Source: Castellaniella sp. (GTDB lineage: Bacteria; Pseudomonadota; Gammaproteobacteria; Burkholderiales; Burkholderiaceae_B). Taken from it: a stretch of 64,000 bases of DNA. Positions 35,922 through 45,803 of this stretch are shown here, in pieces. The stretch lies in assembly GCF_004321985.1 (NCBI RefSeq), contig NZ_SCQN01000011.1:1-64000 (forward strand), given 5' to 3'. Position numbers and translations under genes: made by a program. The first letter of the stretch is position 1. Every line of letters begins with the position of its first letter. A model generated the notes under the pieces. That model saw only the letters and a list, made by a program, of their open reading frames with translations. It did not search any database and was not told the DNA's origin.

Positions 35922-36114
35922 GGGAGGAGGTGGAATCTGCTGGCGCAACCGTGAGGCGCCGGAGGCTTCTGAAGGGAGTCTGGGGAATTCACCGACATCC
36001 GCCCGACCGCAGGGAGAAAGGATGGCGGTGCCCAGACGGACGAAGAAGGGCCGGGAAGCCCGACCAGCGGGAGGGCCGCCGACCAGGGCGCGCCAGCAGA
36101 TTCCACCTCCTCCC
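35922..36114. repeat. 193-bp element with perfect 25-bp inverted terminal repeats
   Basis: Arms at 35922-35946 and 36090-36114 are exact reverse complements (outer GGGAGGAGG, inner TGCTGGCGC). The 143-bp interior contains further small hairpins, for example GGCGC/GCGCC at 35942-35960 and ACCGC/GCGGT at 36006-36029. It could be a MITE-like relic or a structured RNA. No target-site duplication is clear. Confidence 0.7.
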
Positions 36115-36149
36115 GACCATCCGATGAAACGAGAGCTAAAGCCGCTCGC

Positions 36150-36458
36150 TCAGCGCCTCACGACATCCGCATATTCCGGATGCCGCCGCACATAGGCATC
36201 CACATACGAACACGTAGGCACCACCCGCCATCCCCGTGCCCGCGCCGTTTCCAGTGCTACCCGAGTCAGGTCTGCCGCAATGCCGCGTCCGCCCACGGCG
36301 GCAGGCACCCCCGTGTGGTAATACTCTGCCACCGACCCGTCCAGCGTGTAATCCAGCACGCACAGGTGGCCGTCCTGTGTCGTCTCGAACCGGTGGGCCG
36401 TCTCGTTGTGGGTAATGACGCGGCCCGATTCCGGGACCGTCACCCGATCAGATGACAT
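36150..36458 (-). CDS. Small GNAT-family N-acetyltransferase (COG2388-like)
   Basis: 102 residues from the ATG at 36458. [66 protein letters not shown] contains the short YjdJ-type GNAT core, with GGRGIA as the acetyl-CoA loop. These minimal GNATs have no assigned substrate. Its ATG overlaps the prpD stop by 11 bp, so it is coupled to the methylcitrate operon. An acetyltransferase cotranslated with propionyl-CoA enzymes could modify one of them, which is speculation. Longer in-frame readings upstream are antisense-free but overlap prpD and are rejected. Confidence 0.82.
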   Translation of the reverse strand: MSSDRVTVPESGRVITHNETAHRFETTQDGHLCVLDYTLDGSVAEYYHTGVPAAVGGRGIAADLTRVALETARARGWRVVPTCSYVDAYVRRHPEYADVVRR

Positions 36459-37899
36459 ACAGGTCCACGTACTCGTGCACCGGCATTGCCTCCAGGCGTG
36501 TCTGATCCAGCGACGCATCCAGAATCCGCTGCTGCTGGCGCGCCGGGAATTGTCGTGCCAGGTTGGTGCGGAACTTTGCTTCCAGCAGTGGAATGCCGTC
36601 CTTGCGCCGGCGCTTGTGGCCGATCGGGTATTCGCAGACGATCTCGTCCATCTTGGTGCCGTCGTTGAATTCCACCGTGAGCGCATTGGCGATGGAGCGC
36701 TTGTCCGGGTCGTGATAGTCGTGCGTGAAGGCAGGATCCTCGACGCAGGTCATCTTCTCGCGCAGCGCGTCGATGCGGGGATCGGCAGCCACAGAGTCTT
36801 CATAATCACCCGCAGTCAGGCGGCCGAAGAGGATGGGTACCGCCACCATGTATTGCACACAGTGATCGCGGTCCGCCGGGTTGTTCAGCGGCCCCTTTTT
36901 GTCGATGATGCGGATGCAGGCCTCGTGCGTGCGGATGGTGATTTTCCGGATATCCGCGTCGGTCTTGCCCAGCGCCTTCAGCTTGTCGTGGATCTGCATT
37001 GCGCATTCCACGGCGGTCTGCGAGTGAAACTCGGCTGGAAACGAGATCTTGAAAAGCACATTTTCCATGACATAGCTGCCGTAGGGGCGCTGGAACTTGA
37101 AGGGCTGGCCCTTGAAGAGCACGTCGTAAAAACCCCAGACCGGTGCCGTCAGCACCGACGGATAGCCCATCTCGCCCGTGCGCGCCATGAGCGCCAGCCG
37201 AACCGCGCGGCTGGTTGCGTCGCCCGCTGCCCAGGACTTGCGGCTGCCCGTGTTCGGCGCGTGGCGATAGGTGCGCAGGCTTTGCCCGTCCACCCACGCC
37301 AAGGACACTGCATTGATGGTCTCGTCGCGGGACAGGCCCAGCATCTGCGAGACCACGGCCGTGGAGGCCACCTTCACCAGCACCACGTGGTCCAGGCCAA
37401 CCTTGTTGAATGAGTTTTCCAGCGCGATGCAGCCCTGAATCTCATGAGCCTTGATCATGCCCTCGAGCACGGTGCGCATGGTGAGCGGCGCCTTGCCGAC
37501 CGCCACGGCGTTGCGCGAGAGCCAGTCGGCTACCGCCAGAATTCCGCCCAGATTGTCCGAAGGATGGCCCCATTCGGCCGCCAGCCATGTGTCGTTGAAG
37601 TCCAGCCAGCGGATCATGCAGCCGATGTTGAAGGCGGCCTGTACCGGGTCGAGCTGGAATTGCGTACCCGGAACCTTGGCCCCATGGGGGACCACGGTGC
37701 CTGGCACGATGGGGCCCATGAGCTTGCGGCAGGCCGGATATTCTAGGCCTTCAAGGCCGCAGCCCAACGTGTCGATCAGGCAGTTGCGGGCGGTTTCCAG
37801 CGCCAGTGCGCTGTCGATCTTGTAGTCGAATACGTAGTTGACGATGTCCACCAGCACCTGGTCGGGCTGGGGACGCACGTTGGAAATAGTCGCGGACAT
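36448..37899 (-). CDS. prpD: 2-methylcitrate dehydratase
   Basis: 483 residues from [10 protein letters not shown] at 37899 (AGGAA upstream), matching the E. coli PrpD length. [48 protein letters not shown] and [19 protein letters not shown] are signature blocks of the MmgE/PrpD family. It dehydrates 2-methylcitrate to 2-methyl-cis-aconitate, the second step of propionyl-CoA oxidation. Order on the minus strand is prpB, prpC, prpD, GNAT. It uses AcnB for rehydration, because no acnD-prpF pair is present. Confidence 0.96.
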   Translation of the reverse strand: MSATISNVRPQPDQVLVDIVNYVFDYKIDSALALETARNCLIDTLGCGLEGLEYPACRKLMGPIVPGTVVPHGAKVPGTQFQLDPVQAAFNIGCMIRWLDFNDTWLAAEWGHPSDNLGGILAVADWLSRNAVAVGKAPLTMRTVLEGMIKAHEIQGCIALENSFNKVGLDHVVLVKVASTAVVSQMLGLSRDETINAVSLAWVDGQSLRTYRHAPNTGSRKSWAAGDATSRAVRLALMARTGEMGYPSVLTAPVWGFYDVLFKGQPFKFQRPYGSYVMENVLFKISFPAEFHSQTAVECAMQIHDKLKALGKTDADIRKITIRTHEACIRIIDKKGPLNNPADRDHCVQYMVAVPILFGRLTAGDYEDSVAADPRIDALREKMTCVEDPAFTHDYHDPDKRSIANALTVEFNDGTKMDEIVCEYPIGHKRRRKDGIPLLEAKFRTNLARQFPARQQQRILDASLDQTRLEAMPVHEYVDLYVI

Positions 37900-37922
37900 G
37901 AGGATTCCTGAGGGATTTCTGC

Positions 37923-39113
37923 TTATTGGCGCTTGGCCAGCGGAACGAACTTGACGTCTTCGGGACCCACGTAGTTGGCCGTTGGCCGGATGATCTTGTT
38001 GTCCACGCGCTGCTCGATGATGTGGGCCGACCAGCCAGCGGTGCGGGCGATCACGAACAGCGGCGTGAACATGCTGGTGGGGACGTTCATCTCGTGGTAG
38101 GACACAGCCGAGAACCAGTCCAGGTTCGGGAACATTTTCTTGGCGTCCCACATCACCGATTCCAGACGTGCAGCGATGTCGAACAGCTTGGTCGAGCCCG
38201 CCGATTTTGACAGGCGCCGGGCGACGGACTTGATCACCTGGTTGCGCGGGTCGGACACCGTGTATACAGGGTGGCCGAAACCGATCACGATTTCCTTGGC
38301 CTCAATGCGGCGGCGGATGTCGGCCTCGGCTTCGTCGGGCGTGTCGTAGCGGCTCTGGATCTCGTAGGCGACTTCATTGGCGCCGCCGTGTTTGGGGCCG
38401 CGCAGCGCGCCGATTGCGCCGGTGATTGCGGAATACATGTCGGAGCCCGTGCCTGCGATCACGCGTCCCGCGAAGGTGGACGCGTTGAATTCGTGTTCGG
38501 CATACAGGATGAGTGAGGTGTGCATGGCGCGCACCCATTCGTCCGAAGGCGTCTCGCCGTGCAGCAGGTGCAGGAACTGGCCGCCGATGCTGTCGTCGTC
38601 GGTTTCCACGTCGATCAGACGGCCGTTGTGGCTGTAGTGATACCAGTACAGCAGTGCGGAGCCCAGGCTGGCCATCAGCCGGTCGGCAATGTCGCGGGCG
38701 CCTGGCAGATTGTGGTCGTCCTTCTCGGGCAGCACGCAGCCCATGACCGATGCGGCGGTGCGCATCACGTCCATGGGGTGGCTCGAGGCCGGCAGCGTGG
38801 TGAGCACGTCCTGGACCTGGGCGGGCAGGCCCCGCAACCGGCGTAGTTTTGCCTTGTAGGCAGCGAGTTCCGCCTTGTTGGGCAGTTTGCCGTGGATCAG
38901 CAGGTGCGCGACTTCTTCGAATTCGCAGGTATCGGCAATATCCAGAATGTCATAGCCGCGATAGTGCAGGTCGTTGCCGCTGCGGCCGACCGTGCAAAGG
39001 GCCGTGTTGCCGGCGGCGATACCGGACAGTGCGACTGATTTCTTGGGTTTGAAGCCCGCGGGGGCGGCCGGGGTGGCCGTCTTGCTGGCCGCGGCTCTGG
39101 ATTTTGTTGCCAT
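37923..39113 (-). CDS. prpC: 2-methylcitrate synthase
   Basis: 396 residues from [11 protein letters not shown] at 39113 (GGAG upstream). The citrate-synthase fold is shown by [18 protein letters not shown] and [15 protein letters not shown]; the latter holds the catalytic His. The Ala/Lys-rich N-terminus of about 30 residues is an extension. It condenses propionyl-CoA with oxaloacetate. Position between prpB and prpD distinguishes it from GltA, which is encoded at 45804 and is longer. Confidence 0.95.
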   Translation of the reverse strand: MATKSRAAASKTATPAAPAGFKPKKSVALSGIAAGNTALCTVGRSGNDLHYRGYDILDIADTCEFEEVAHLLIHGKLPNKAELAAYKAKLRRLRGLPAQVQDVLTTLPASSHPMDVMRTAASVMGCVLPEKDDHNLPGARDIADRLMASLGSALLYWYHYSHNGRLIDVETDDDSIGGQFLHLLHGETPSDEWVRAMHTSLILYAEHEFNASTFAGRVIAGTGSDMYSAITGAIGALRGPKHGGANEVAYEIQSRYDTPDEAEADIRRRIEAKEIVIGFGHPVYTVSDPRNQVIKSVARRLSKSAGSTKLFDIAARLESVMWDAKKMFPNLDWFSAVSYHEMNVPTSMFTPLFVIARTAGWSAHIIEQRVDNKIIRPTANYVGPEDVKFVPLAKRQ

Positions 39114-39159
39114 GGAAAGTCTCCTTCGATTAGAGGTAGAGGCGAGATCGCGGTGAGGC

Positions 39160-40053
39160 TCAGGATGCCTTGTTCTTTTGGAACAGGGCATCAAGCTTCG
39201 CTTCGAATTGGTAATACCCGATGCGGTCGTAGAGTTCTTCGCGCGTCTGCATCATGTCGACCACGTTGCGCTGGTGGCCGTCGCGCCGGATGGCGGCGTA
39301 CACGGTTTCCGCCGCCTTGTTCATGGCGCGGAAGGCCGACAGCGGGTAGAGCACGATGCCCACACCGGCGCCCGCGAGCTCCTGAACCGAGAACAGTGGT
39401 GTCTTTCCGAATTCGGTGATGTTGGCGAGAATGGGTACTTTCAGGGAGTGCGTGAACTTCGCGTAGGTTTCCAGATCATAGGACGCCTCCGCGAAGATCG
39501 CATCCGCGCCGGCTTCGACGCAGGCGTGCGCGCGCTCCAGCGCTGCGTCCACGCCCGCCACGGCGATCGCGTCAGTGCGGGCAATGATGTAGAAGTCGCT
39601 GTCGGTGCGGGCGTCCACCGCCGCCTTGACCCGGTCGGACATCTCCTCGGTGCTGACGATTTCCTTGCCCGGGCGGTGGCCGCAGCGCTTCGCGCCGACC
39701 TGGTCCTCGATGTGGCAGCCGGCTGCGCCGAACTTGATCAGGGACTTGACGGTGCGAGCGATGTTGAAGGCGGAAGGCCCGAAGCCGGTGTCGATGTCCA
39801 CCAGCAGCGGCAGGTCGCACACATCGGTGATGCGGCGGATGTCGGTGAGTACGTCATCCAGCGTGTTGATGCCCAGGTCCGGCAGTCCGAGCGAGCCGGC
39901 CGCCACGCCGCCGCCGGACAGGTAGATGGCGCGGTAGCCCGCGCGCTTGGCGAGCAGGGCATGGTTGGCGTTGATCGCACCAATGATCTGCAGCGGGGTT
40001 TCTTCGATCAGGGCCTGGCGCAGCAGCGCGCCAGGGGAGGCAGGACGGGTCAT
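39160..40053 (-). CDS. prpB: 2-methylisocitrate lyase
   Basis: 297 residues from the ATG at 40053 (GGAG 8 bases upstream); a GTG at 40062 is in frame but lacks a ribosome site. The isocitrate-lyase superfamily motif is [21 protein letters not shown], with the catalytic KRCGH, and VDIDTGFG holds Mg ligands. It splits 2-methylisocitrate into succinate and pyruvate, feeding succinate to the sdh genes encoded nearby. It is 47 bp upstream of prpC and 90 bp downstream of mdh, in the same orientation. Confidence 0.96.
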   Translation of the reverse strand: MTRPASPGALLRQALIEETPLQIIGAINANHALLAKRAGYRAIYLSGGGVAAGSLGLPDLGINTLDDVLTDIRRITDVCDLPLLVDIDTGFGPSAFNIARTVKSLIKFGAAGCHIEDQVGAKRCGHRPGKEIVSTEEMSDRVKAAVDARTDSDFYIIARTDAIAVAGVDAALERAHACVEAGADAIFAEASYDLETYAKFTHSLKVPILANITEFGKTPLFSVQELAGAGVGIVLYPLSAFRAMNKAAETVYAAIRRDGHQRNVVDMMQTREELYDRIGYYQFEAKLDALFQKNKAS

Positions 40054-40143
40054 GTTGCGCACTCCGGAAAGCTGTCGGCGCCGCCGGACGGATCCACAGG
40101 CGCGGCAGAAGGCACCCCCGCTTGGGGGGGTGAGGTCGGTTCG

Positions 40144-41133
40144 TTACTTCAGCAGATCCTTGACGCCGTCGCGCTCTTCGAGCAGCTCGTTGAGCGTGTG
40201 GTCCATGCGTTCGCGCGAGAAGCTGTCGATCTCCAGGCCCGTCACGCGGGTGTATTCGCCATTGGCCGTGGTCACCGGCACGCCGTAGATGATGCCCTCG
40301 GGGATGCCGTAGGAACCATCGGACGGGATGCCCATGGTGACCCACTTGCCGTTGCTGCCCAGCACCCAGTCATGCACATGGCAGATGGCAGCGTTGGCCG
40401 CCGATGCCGCCGACGACAGGCCGCGCGCCGCGATGATGGCGGCGCCGCGTTTACCGACCGTGGGAATGAAGGTGTCGCGGATCCAGGCCTGATCGTTGAT
40501 GAGCGACTGCACCGATTTTCCGCCGATGGTGGCGAAGCGCGTATCCGGGTACATGGTGGGTGAGTGGTTGCCCCACACCACGAGCTTTTCGATGTCGCCC
40601 ACCGCCTTGCCGGTTTTGGCGGCGATCTGAGACAGCGCACGGTTGTGATCCAGACGCAGCATGGCTGTGAAGTTCTTTGCAGGCAGATCAGGCGCCGACT
40701 TCATGGTGATGTAGGCATTGGTGTTGGCCGGGTTGCCGACCACCAGCACCTTCACATGGCGGCTGGCCACTTCGTTCAGCGCCTTGCCTTGCTCAGTGAA
40801 GATCTGGGCATTGACTTGCAGCAGGTCCTTGCGCTCCATGCCGGGGCCGCGCGGACGGGCACCCACCAGAAGGGCCACGTCGACGTCCTTGAAGGCGGTG
40901 CGTGGGTCGCTGTGCGCGCTCATGCCGGCCAGCAGCGGGAAGGCACAGTCTTCCAGTTCCATCATGACGCCCTTCAGGGCGTTCTGAGCCTTCTCGACCG
41001 GGACCTCCAGCAATTGCAGGATGACGGGCTGGTCCTTGCCCAGCATTTCTCCGGACGCGATTCGGAACAGTAACGCGTAGCCGATCTGGCCGGCTGCGCC
41101 AGTGACGGCGACGCGCATGGCGGGTTTGGACAT
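40144..41133 (-). CDS. mdh: Malate dehydrogenase (NAD-dependent)
   Basis: 329 residues. The Rossmann motif is [19 protein letters not shown], with [32 protein letters not shown] and the catalytic [11 protein letters not shown] (His). This is the cytosolic-type MDH common in betaproteobacteria. It oxidises malate to oxaloacetate, the substrate of both GltA and PrpC encoded nearby. It is the first minus-strand gene of the mdh-prp set. The 21-bp palindrome lies about 95-115 bp upstream and also faces gntR. Confidence 0.97.
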   Translation of the reverse strand: MSKPAMRVAVTGAAGQIGYALLFRIASGEMLGKDQPVILQLLEVPVEKAQNALKGVMMELEDCAFPLLAGMSAHSDPRTAFKDVDVALLVGARPRGPGMERKDLLQVNAQIFTEQGKALNEVASRHVKVLVVGNPANTNAYITMKSAPDLPAKNFTAMLRLDHNRALSQIAAKTGKAVGDIEKLVVWGNHSPTMYPDTRFATIGGKSVQSLINDQAWIRDTFIPTVGKRGAAIIAARGLSSAASAANAAICHVHDWVLGSNGKWVTMGIPSDGSYGIPEGIIYGVPVTTANGEYTRVTGLEIDSFSRERMDHTLNELLEERDGVKDLLK

Positions 41134-41227
41134 AGTGGTTCTCCAATCAGTGATGGTACAAAGATGTATCTGGGCGGTCCGCGCAAACGGCGAAAAGGTT
41201 AGTGTATTTCATCGCGCAGCGTCAAGA

Positions 41228-41248
41228 CTCTTATATCTTATATAAGAC
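41228..41248. promoter_or_regulatory. 21-bp palindromic operator between mdh and gntR (site 2)
   Basis: Arms CTCTTATAT and ATATAAGAC around CTT match the reverse complement of site 1 (35846-35866) at 20 of 21 bases. A GTCTTAT half-site at 41294-41300 and GTATTAGAC at 41255-41263 lie nearby. It is placed to control both mdh and gntR. Confidence 0.78.
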
Positions 41249-41337
41249 AGAAGAGTATTAGACATCCTGACGTGGAAATGCGAAAATGCCGAAGTCTTAT
41301 TTTGTAGCATGGCCGTCCTGCCGTATCCCCGTCTGAC

Positions 41338-42108
41338 ATGTCTGATTCGCGCCTGATTGATCGCAAGCAGCCCCTGGGTCGCGCTTCTCATAGCGCTGCG
41401 TTCAGCCCGCTGTACCAGCAGATCAAGGCGTTGATCCTGCAGGGCCTGGATCGGGGTGAATGGAAGCCGGGCGAATCCATCCCCAGCGAGCTCGAGCTCG
41501 CCGCGCGATTCCAGGTCAGCCAGGGCACCGTGCGCAAGGCCATCGACGAACTCGCCGCAGAAAACCTGCTCATTCGCCGCCAGGGGAAGGGCACTTATGT
41601 GGCGACGCATAACGAAGCCCGCGTCCGCTATCGGTTTCTTCGCCTGACCCCGGACGACGCCAGGCCGCAGCCGTCTTCCAGCCAGATCCTGGATTGCCAC
41701 CGCGCCAAGGCCACCGTCGAAATCGCCGCTGCGCTGGGGCTGCGCACCGGCGATGCGGTAGTGAATCTGCACCGCGTCCTGTCCTTCAGTGACATTCCTA
41801 CGATTCTGGACGACATCTGGCTGCCCGGCAATACGTTCAAGGGGCTGACGCTGGAAGCGCTGTTGCGGTATCGTGGCCCAATGTACGCACTGTTCGAGAC
41901 CGAGTTCGGGATCAGCATGGTGCGGGCAGACGAGAAGATCCGTGCGGTGGCCGCCAGCGATGCCCAGGCAAGTCTGCTGCGGGTCGCTGTGGGCTCCCCG
42001 CTGCTGCAGGTCGAGCGCATTGCCTACACCTATGGGGATCGTCCCGTGGAGTTGCGCCGCGGGCACTATGTGACCGAACGCTATCATTATCGAAACAGTT
42101 TGAATTGA
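41338..42108 (+). CDS. GntR-family regulator of the HutC subfamily, likely TCA/methylcitrate regulator
   Basis: 256 residues. The winged helix (about 25-92) reads PLYQQIKALILQGLDRGEW then IPSELELAARFQVSQGTVRKAIDELAAENLLIRRQGKGTYVA, the standard GntR signature. A UTRA effector domain (about 105-245) follows with FKGLTLEALL, VRADEKIRAVAA and GSPLLQVERIAY, typical of HutC types. It is divergent from mdh and precedes sdhC by 69 bp. The two matching palindromes make it the prime candidate to control acnB, mdh and possibly prp and sdh genes. The effector is unknown; a TCA or methylcitrate intermediate is plausible. Confidence 0.9.
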   Translation: MSDSRLIDRKQPLGRASHSAAFSPLYQQIKALILQGLDRGEWKPGESIPSELELAARFQVSQGTVRKAIDELAAENLLIRRQGKGTYVATHNEARVRYRFLRLTPDDARPQPSSSQILDCHRAKATVEIAAALGLRTGDAVVNLHRVLSFSDIPTILDDIWLPGNTFKGLTLEALLRYRGPMYALFETEFGISMVRADEKIRAVAASDAQASLLRVAVGSPLLQVERIAYTYGDRPVELRRGHYVTERYHYRNSLN

Positions 42109-42177
42109 CTGCGCAATGGGCGAAAATGCCAATTGGGGTCTACCAGAATTATTCCATTGATCAACTACGAGGGCATC

Positions 42178-42624
42178 ATGTCTGAATCAGCAACGAAGCC
42201 GCGCCCGCAGTTCCGTAATCTGGGGGTCAGTGACCTCATGAGTTACCGCCTGCCGCCGGCTGCAAAAGCCTCTTTTCTGCACCGGATCAGTGGGGCACTG
42301 CTGCTCCTGGCGTTGCCGCTGGTGATCGTGCCGCTGTTTGGCCAGAGCGTCCATTCCCCTGAGACCTTCGCCGCCATGAAGGCATGGGTCGCCACGCCGC
42401 TTTGCAAGATCGTTCTGCTGGTGCTGATGTGGGGGTATTTCCACCACTTCTGTGCCGGGATCCGCTTCCTCACGCTGGACCTGCATTGGGGAACCGCGCG
42501 TGTGCCCTCGAAGCGCACAGGTACGCCGGTGCGCGTGGCGCCGCAGCGCTCGGGTGCGGTCGTCATTGGGATCGCACTGGGCCTTACAGTGGTCTTTGGT
42601 TTGAAACTTTTTGGAGTCTGGTAA
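42178..42624 (+). CDS. sdhC: Succinate dehydrogenase cytochrome b556 subunit
   Basis: 148 residues from the ATG at 42178. Three helices are visible: the first contains SFLHRISGALLLLALPLVIVPL with the HRxSG quinone-site motif, the second LCKIVLLVLMWGYFHHFCAGIRFL holds the haem-region His, and the third is VVIGIALGLTVVFGLKL. With SdhD it anchors SdhAB and binds haem b and ubiquinone. Its stop overlaps the sdhD start (TAATG). It lies 69 bp after gntR with a possible TTGACT -35 box at 42105-42110. Confidence 0.94.
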   Translation: MSESATKPRPQFRNLGVSDLMSYRLPPAAKASFLHRISGALLLLALPLVIVPLFGQSVHSPETFAAMKAWVATPLCKIVLLVLMWGYFHHFCAGIRFLTLDLHWGTARVPSKRTGTPVRVAPQRSGAVVIGIALGLTVVFGLKLFGVW

Positions 42625-43004
42625 TGGCAGAAGCACGCATTGGACGTCGGCGCCTCGTCGTTGGCGCGCATTACGGGACCCGCGACTTTATCGTTCAGCG
42701 CATGACGGCCGTCATCATGGCCGTCTACACGCTTGTCCTGGTCATTTATGCGGTATTCGTTCCCAGCCTCGATTTTGAATCGTGGCGTGCCTTTTTTATG
42801 TTCAAGGTCGGCACGGTGCCGCTGGGGCAGATGTTGGGGTCATTGGCGTTTCTGTCGCTCGCCTGGCACGCCTGGGTAGGGGCTCGCGACATCTTCATGG
42901 ACTACGCGCACGCAGCCGGCCTGCGGTTGTTCCTGGAAGTCGTGGCCGTCCTCTGGATCGTGGCGTCGGTCGTGTTTTTTGGTCAAATTCTCTGGAGTCT
43001 GTAA
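42624..43004 (+). CDS. sdhD: Succinate dehydrogenase hydrophobic membrane anchor subunit
   Basis: 126 residues from the ATG at 42624, which shares a base with the sdhC stop; GGAG is at 42612-42615. Three helices are seen: IVQRMTAVIMAVYTLVLVIYAVFV, MLGSLAFLSLAWHAWVGARDIFMDY (haem-ligand His region) and RLFLEVVAVLWIVASVVFFGQIL. The AWHAWVGARDIFMDYAH motif is conserved in betaproteobacterial SdhD. Longer in-frame readings inside sdhC are excluded by this overlap. It anchors SdhAB in the inner membrane. Confidence 0.93.
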   Translation: MAEARIGRRRLVVGAHYGTRDFIVQRMTAVIMAVYTLVLVIYAVFVPSLDFESWRAFFMFKVGTVPLGQMLGSLAFLSLAWHAWVGARDIFMDYAHAAGLRLFLEVVAVLWIVASVVFFGQILWSL

Positions 43005-43005
43005 C

Positions 43006-44781
43006 GTGGCTGCTGTCAAGACATCTATTCCGCACCGCCGATTCGACGTGGTGATCGTCGGCGCCGGCGGGGCTGGCCTGCGCTGTGCTCTCCAATTGTC
43101 CCATGCCGGCCTCACGGTCGCCGTCGTCTCCAAGGTCTTCCCGACGCGCTCGCACACGGTGGCCGCTCAGGGCGGCGTCAGCGCATCGCTGGGCAACATG
43201 AGTGAAGACCACTGGCAGTGGCACATGTACGATACGGTAAAAGGCTCCGACTGGCTCGGTGACCAGGACGCCATTGAGTTCATGGTCCGCGAGGCGCCCA
43301 ACGCCGTCTACGAACTCGAACATTACGGCATGCCGTTCGACCGCAATGCTGATGGCACCATCTATCAGCGACCCTTTGGCGGCCACACGGCGAATTTCGG
43401 TGAAAAGCCCGTGCAGCGCGCCTGTGCGGCGGCCGACCGCACGGGGCATGCCATGCTGCATACGCTGTACCAGCGCAATGTGGCTGCCCGCACGCACTTT
43501 TTTGTCGAGTGGATGGCATTGGACTTGCTTCGCAACGGGGCCGGCGACATCCTGGGCGTGACCGCCATGGAGATGGAAACGGGCCAGATGTATGTGCTCG
43601 AAGCCAAGCAGACTGTTCTGGCTACCGGCGGCTCGGGCCGCATCTGGGCGGCCACGACCAATGCCTTCATCAATACGGGCGACGGTCTGGGCATGGCGGC
43701 GCGCGCGGATCTTCCGCTCGAAGACATGGAATTCTGGCAGTTCCACCCGACCGGCGTGGCCGGCGCCGGTGTGCTCATCACCGAGGGCGTTCGCGGCGAA
43801 GGCGGTTTCTTGCTGAATAAGGACGGCGAGCGCTTCATGGAGCGCTATGCACCCCAGCTGAAGGATCTGGCGCCGCGAGACTTTGTGTCGCGCTCCATGG
43901 ACCAGGAAATCAAGGAAGGCCGTGGTTGCGGTGATGGCGGCCACGTCCTGTTGAAGCTTGACCACTTGGGCGCTGAAACCATCATGAAGCGTCTGCCCTC
44001 GATCCGCGAGATTGCGATCCGGTTCGCCAATGTCGACCCGATTCACGATCCCATCCCGGTCGTGCCGACGATCCATTATCAGATGGGTGGCATCCCCGCT
44101 AATATGCATGGCCAGGTGGTGACGCAGGTCAATGGCGAAGAGAAGATCGTCAAGGGCCTGTATGCGATCGGCGAATGTGCGGCGATTTCGATTCACGGGG
44201 CCAATCGCCTGGGGACCAACTCGCTGTTGGACCTGATCGTGTTTGGCCGCGCAGCCGGCAATCACATCATCGGCCAGCATCCTGAAAAGCAGCACTCCCA
44301 CGAGGTATTGCCGGAGACCGACATCGAGGCTTCGCGCGATCGGGTCGATCGCATCGAAAGCCGTACGTCCGGCTCCAAGGCCCAGGACGTGGCGTACAAG
44401 ATGCAGACCATCATGCAGGCCCACTGTGGGGTCTTCCGCAAGCTGGATACGCTCAAGGAAGGCGAGAAGCTCATCGACGACCTGGTTCCGGAAGTCAATG
44501 ACATCTATTACGCCGACAAGTCTTCAACGTTCAATACGGCCCGCTTCGAGGCGTTCGAGCTGACCAACATGATCGAGGTCGCGCGCGCGACGACTCGATC
44601 GGCCGCCAACCGCCTGGAATCACGGGGTGCCCATGCGTTGGACGAATATCCTAACCGCGACGACGTGAATTGGCTCAAGCATACCTTGTGGTTCTCTGAA
44701 AACAGCCGCCTGGAATACAAGCCGGTCCACATGAAGCCGCTCACGGTGGATACCATTCCGCCCAAAGCCCGTACCTTCTAA
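43006..44781 (+). CDS. sdhA: Succinate dehydrogenase flavoprotein subunit
   Basis: 591 residues with a GTG start at 43006, supported by GGAG at 42994-42997 and by the family N-terminus. FAD binding starts at [18 protein letters not shown]. The covalent FAD His is His50 in [18 protein letters not shown]. The substrate and catalytic region includes [21 protein letters not shown] and YPNRDDVNW-type tail segments. It oxidises succinate to fumarate. The SdhE flavin-assembly gene is in the same operon, as expected. Confidence 0.97.
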   Translation: MAAVKTSIPHRRFDVVIVGAGGAGLRCALQLSHAGLTVAVVSKVFPTRSHTVAAQGGVSASLGNMSEDHWQWHMYDTVKGSDWLGDQDAIEFMVREAPNAVYELEHYGMPFDRNADGTIYQRPFGGHTANFGEKPVQRACAAADRTGHAMLHTLYQRNVAARTHFFVEWMALDLLRNGAGDILGVTAMEMETGQMYVLEAKQTVLATGGSGRIWAATTNAFINTGDGLGMAARADLPLEDMEFWQFHPTGVAGAGVLITEGVRGEGGFLLNKDGERFMERYAPQLKDLAPRDFVSRSMDQEIKEGRGCGDGGHVLLKLDHLGAETIMKRLPSIREIAIRFANVDPIHDPIPVVPTIHYQMGGIPANMHGQVVTQVNGEEKIVKGLYAIGECAAISIHGANRLGTNSLLDLIVFGRAAGNHIIGQHPEKQHSHEVLPETDIEASRDRVDRIESRTSGSKAQDVAYKMQTIMQAHCGVFRKLDTLKEGEKLIDDLVPEVNDIYYADKSSTFNTARFEAFELTNMIEVARATTRSAANRLESRGAHALDEYPNRDDVNWLKHTLWFSENSRLEYKPVHMKPLTVDTIPPKARTF

Positions 44782-44794
44782 TCTGGATAGTGTC

Positions 44795-45511
44795 ATGAGT
44801 GAAAAACGTGTCATGAAGTTCGAGATTTACCGCTACGATCCGGACAAGGACGAGCGGCCCTACATGCAGAAGTTCGAAGTCGAGCTGCAGCCGACGGACC
44901 GGATGCTGCTGGACGCCATCCTGCGCATCAAGAACGACATGGATGACAGTCTGGCCATCCGCCGTTCCTGCCGGGAAGGCGTGTGCGGGTCGGATGCCAT
45001 GAACATCAATGGCAAGAATGGCCTGGCCTGCATCACCAACCTGAAGACGGTGACCGAGCCTGTCGTGCTCAAGCCGCTGCCCGGGCTTCCCGTGGTGCGC
45101 GACCTGATCGTGGACATGACGTTCTTCTATGATCAGTACCATTCGATCAAGCCGTATCTGATCAACAATGATCCGCCTCCAGAAAAAGAGCGGCTTCAGT
45201 CTCCCGAGGAGCGCGAGCTGCTCAACGGCCTGTACGAGTGCATTCTGTGTGGCTGTTGTTCGACGGCCTGCCCGTCGTTCTGGTGGAATCCTGATAAATT
45301 CGTCGGTCCCGCCGGGTTGTTGCAAGCCTATCGCTTCCTGGTGGATTCGCGTGACCAGGCGACCGAAGAGCGGCTCGACGACCTCGAAGACCCGTATCGT
45401 CTGTTCCGCTGCCACACCATCATGAACTGTACGGACGTCTGTCCAAAGGGTCTGAATCCATCGGCGGCAATCGGCAGCATCAAGGAGATGCTGGTACGTC
45501 GGGCGATCTAG
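44795..45511 (+). CDS. sdhB: Succinate dehydrogenase iron-sulfur subunit
   Basis: 238 residues, the same length as E. coli SdhB. The 2Fe-2S site is [22 protein letters not shown], and the 4Fe-4S and 3Fe-4S sites are [16 protein letters not shown] and [17 protein letters not shown]. It carries electrons from SdhA FAD to ubiquinone at SdhCD. It starts 13 bp after sdhA. The ATG at 44813 ([13 protein letters not shown]) is an alternative start that removes six residues. Confidence 0.97.
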   Translation: MSEKRVMKFEIYRYDPDKDERPYMQKFEVELQPTDRMLLDAILRIKNDMDDSLAIRRSCREGVCGSDAMNINGKNGLACITNLKTVTEPVVLKPLPGLPVVRDLIVDMTFFYDQYHSIKPYLINNDPPPEKERLQSPEERELLNGLYECILCGCCSTACPSFWWNPDKFVGPAGLLQAYRFLVDSRDQATEERLDDLEDPYRLFRCHTIMNCTDVCPKGLNPSAAIGSIKEMLVRRAI

Positions 45512-45523
45512 GGACTTCGCGCG

Positions 45524-45787
45524 ATGCCTGGCGATCTAACCAGTCCGGATCGCGCGCGCCTGCGTTGGCGCGCGCGCCGCGGTTTACTTGAAAACGATAT
45601 CATTCTTCAGCGCTTCTTCGATGCCTGCGAAGCACAGTTGACCGAGGCCGACGTTCGGGCGCTGACGCGCCTGCTGGAGATGGACGACACCGACCTGCTT
45701 GACATCTTCTTGGGGCGTGCGGAACTGACCGGGGGGTACGACGACCCGCAGATCCGCACGCTCGTCGAGCGCATGAAATCGCTGTAA
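45524..45787 (+). CDS. sdhE: FAD assembly factor SdhE
   Basis: 87 residues with the diagnostic RGxxE motif in [17 protein letters not shown], a small acidic helical bundle. SdhE promotes covalent FAD attachment to SdhA. It is 12 bp downstream of sdhB and 16 bp upstream of gltA, so it belongs to the sdh-gltA operon. Length matches the family (about 80-90 residues). Confidence 0.95.
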   Translation: MPGDLTSPDRARLRWRARRGLLENDIILQRFFDACEAQLTEADVRALTRLLEMDDTDLLDIFLGRAELTGGYDDPQIRTLVERMKSL

Positions 45788-45803
45788 ATTTAAGGAAAAT
45801 CAC

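Larger units (their letters stand above)
35777..36149. other. 373-bp non-coding region upstream of acnB
   Basis: I see no supported gene here. The region holds the 21-bp palindrome at 35846-35866 and the 193-bp inverted-repeat element at 35922-36114. Short open frames across the element on both strands translate to Arg-rich peptides and share RFHLLP only because the DNA ends are inverted copies. Confidence 0.8.

Noticed and set aside
35922-36114. Riboswitch (glycine or cobalamin) reading of the inverted-repeat element
   Set aside because: I could not find the conserved core motifs of either class in either orientation.
35849-36127. Overlapping short open frames on both strands in the acnB upstream region
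   Set aside because: They cover the inverted-repeat element and their similar ends come from the DNA symmetry. No ribosome site or family match.
40108-40132. CACCCCC/GGGGGGTG hairpin between prpB and mdh
   Set aside because: No T-run follows on the minus strand. It could be a weak attenuator, but I cannot support a terminator.
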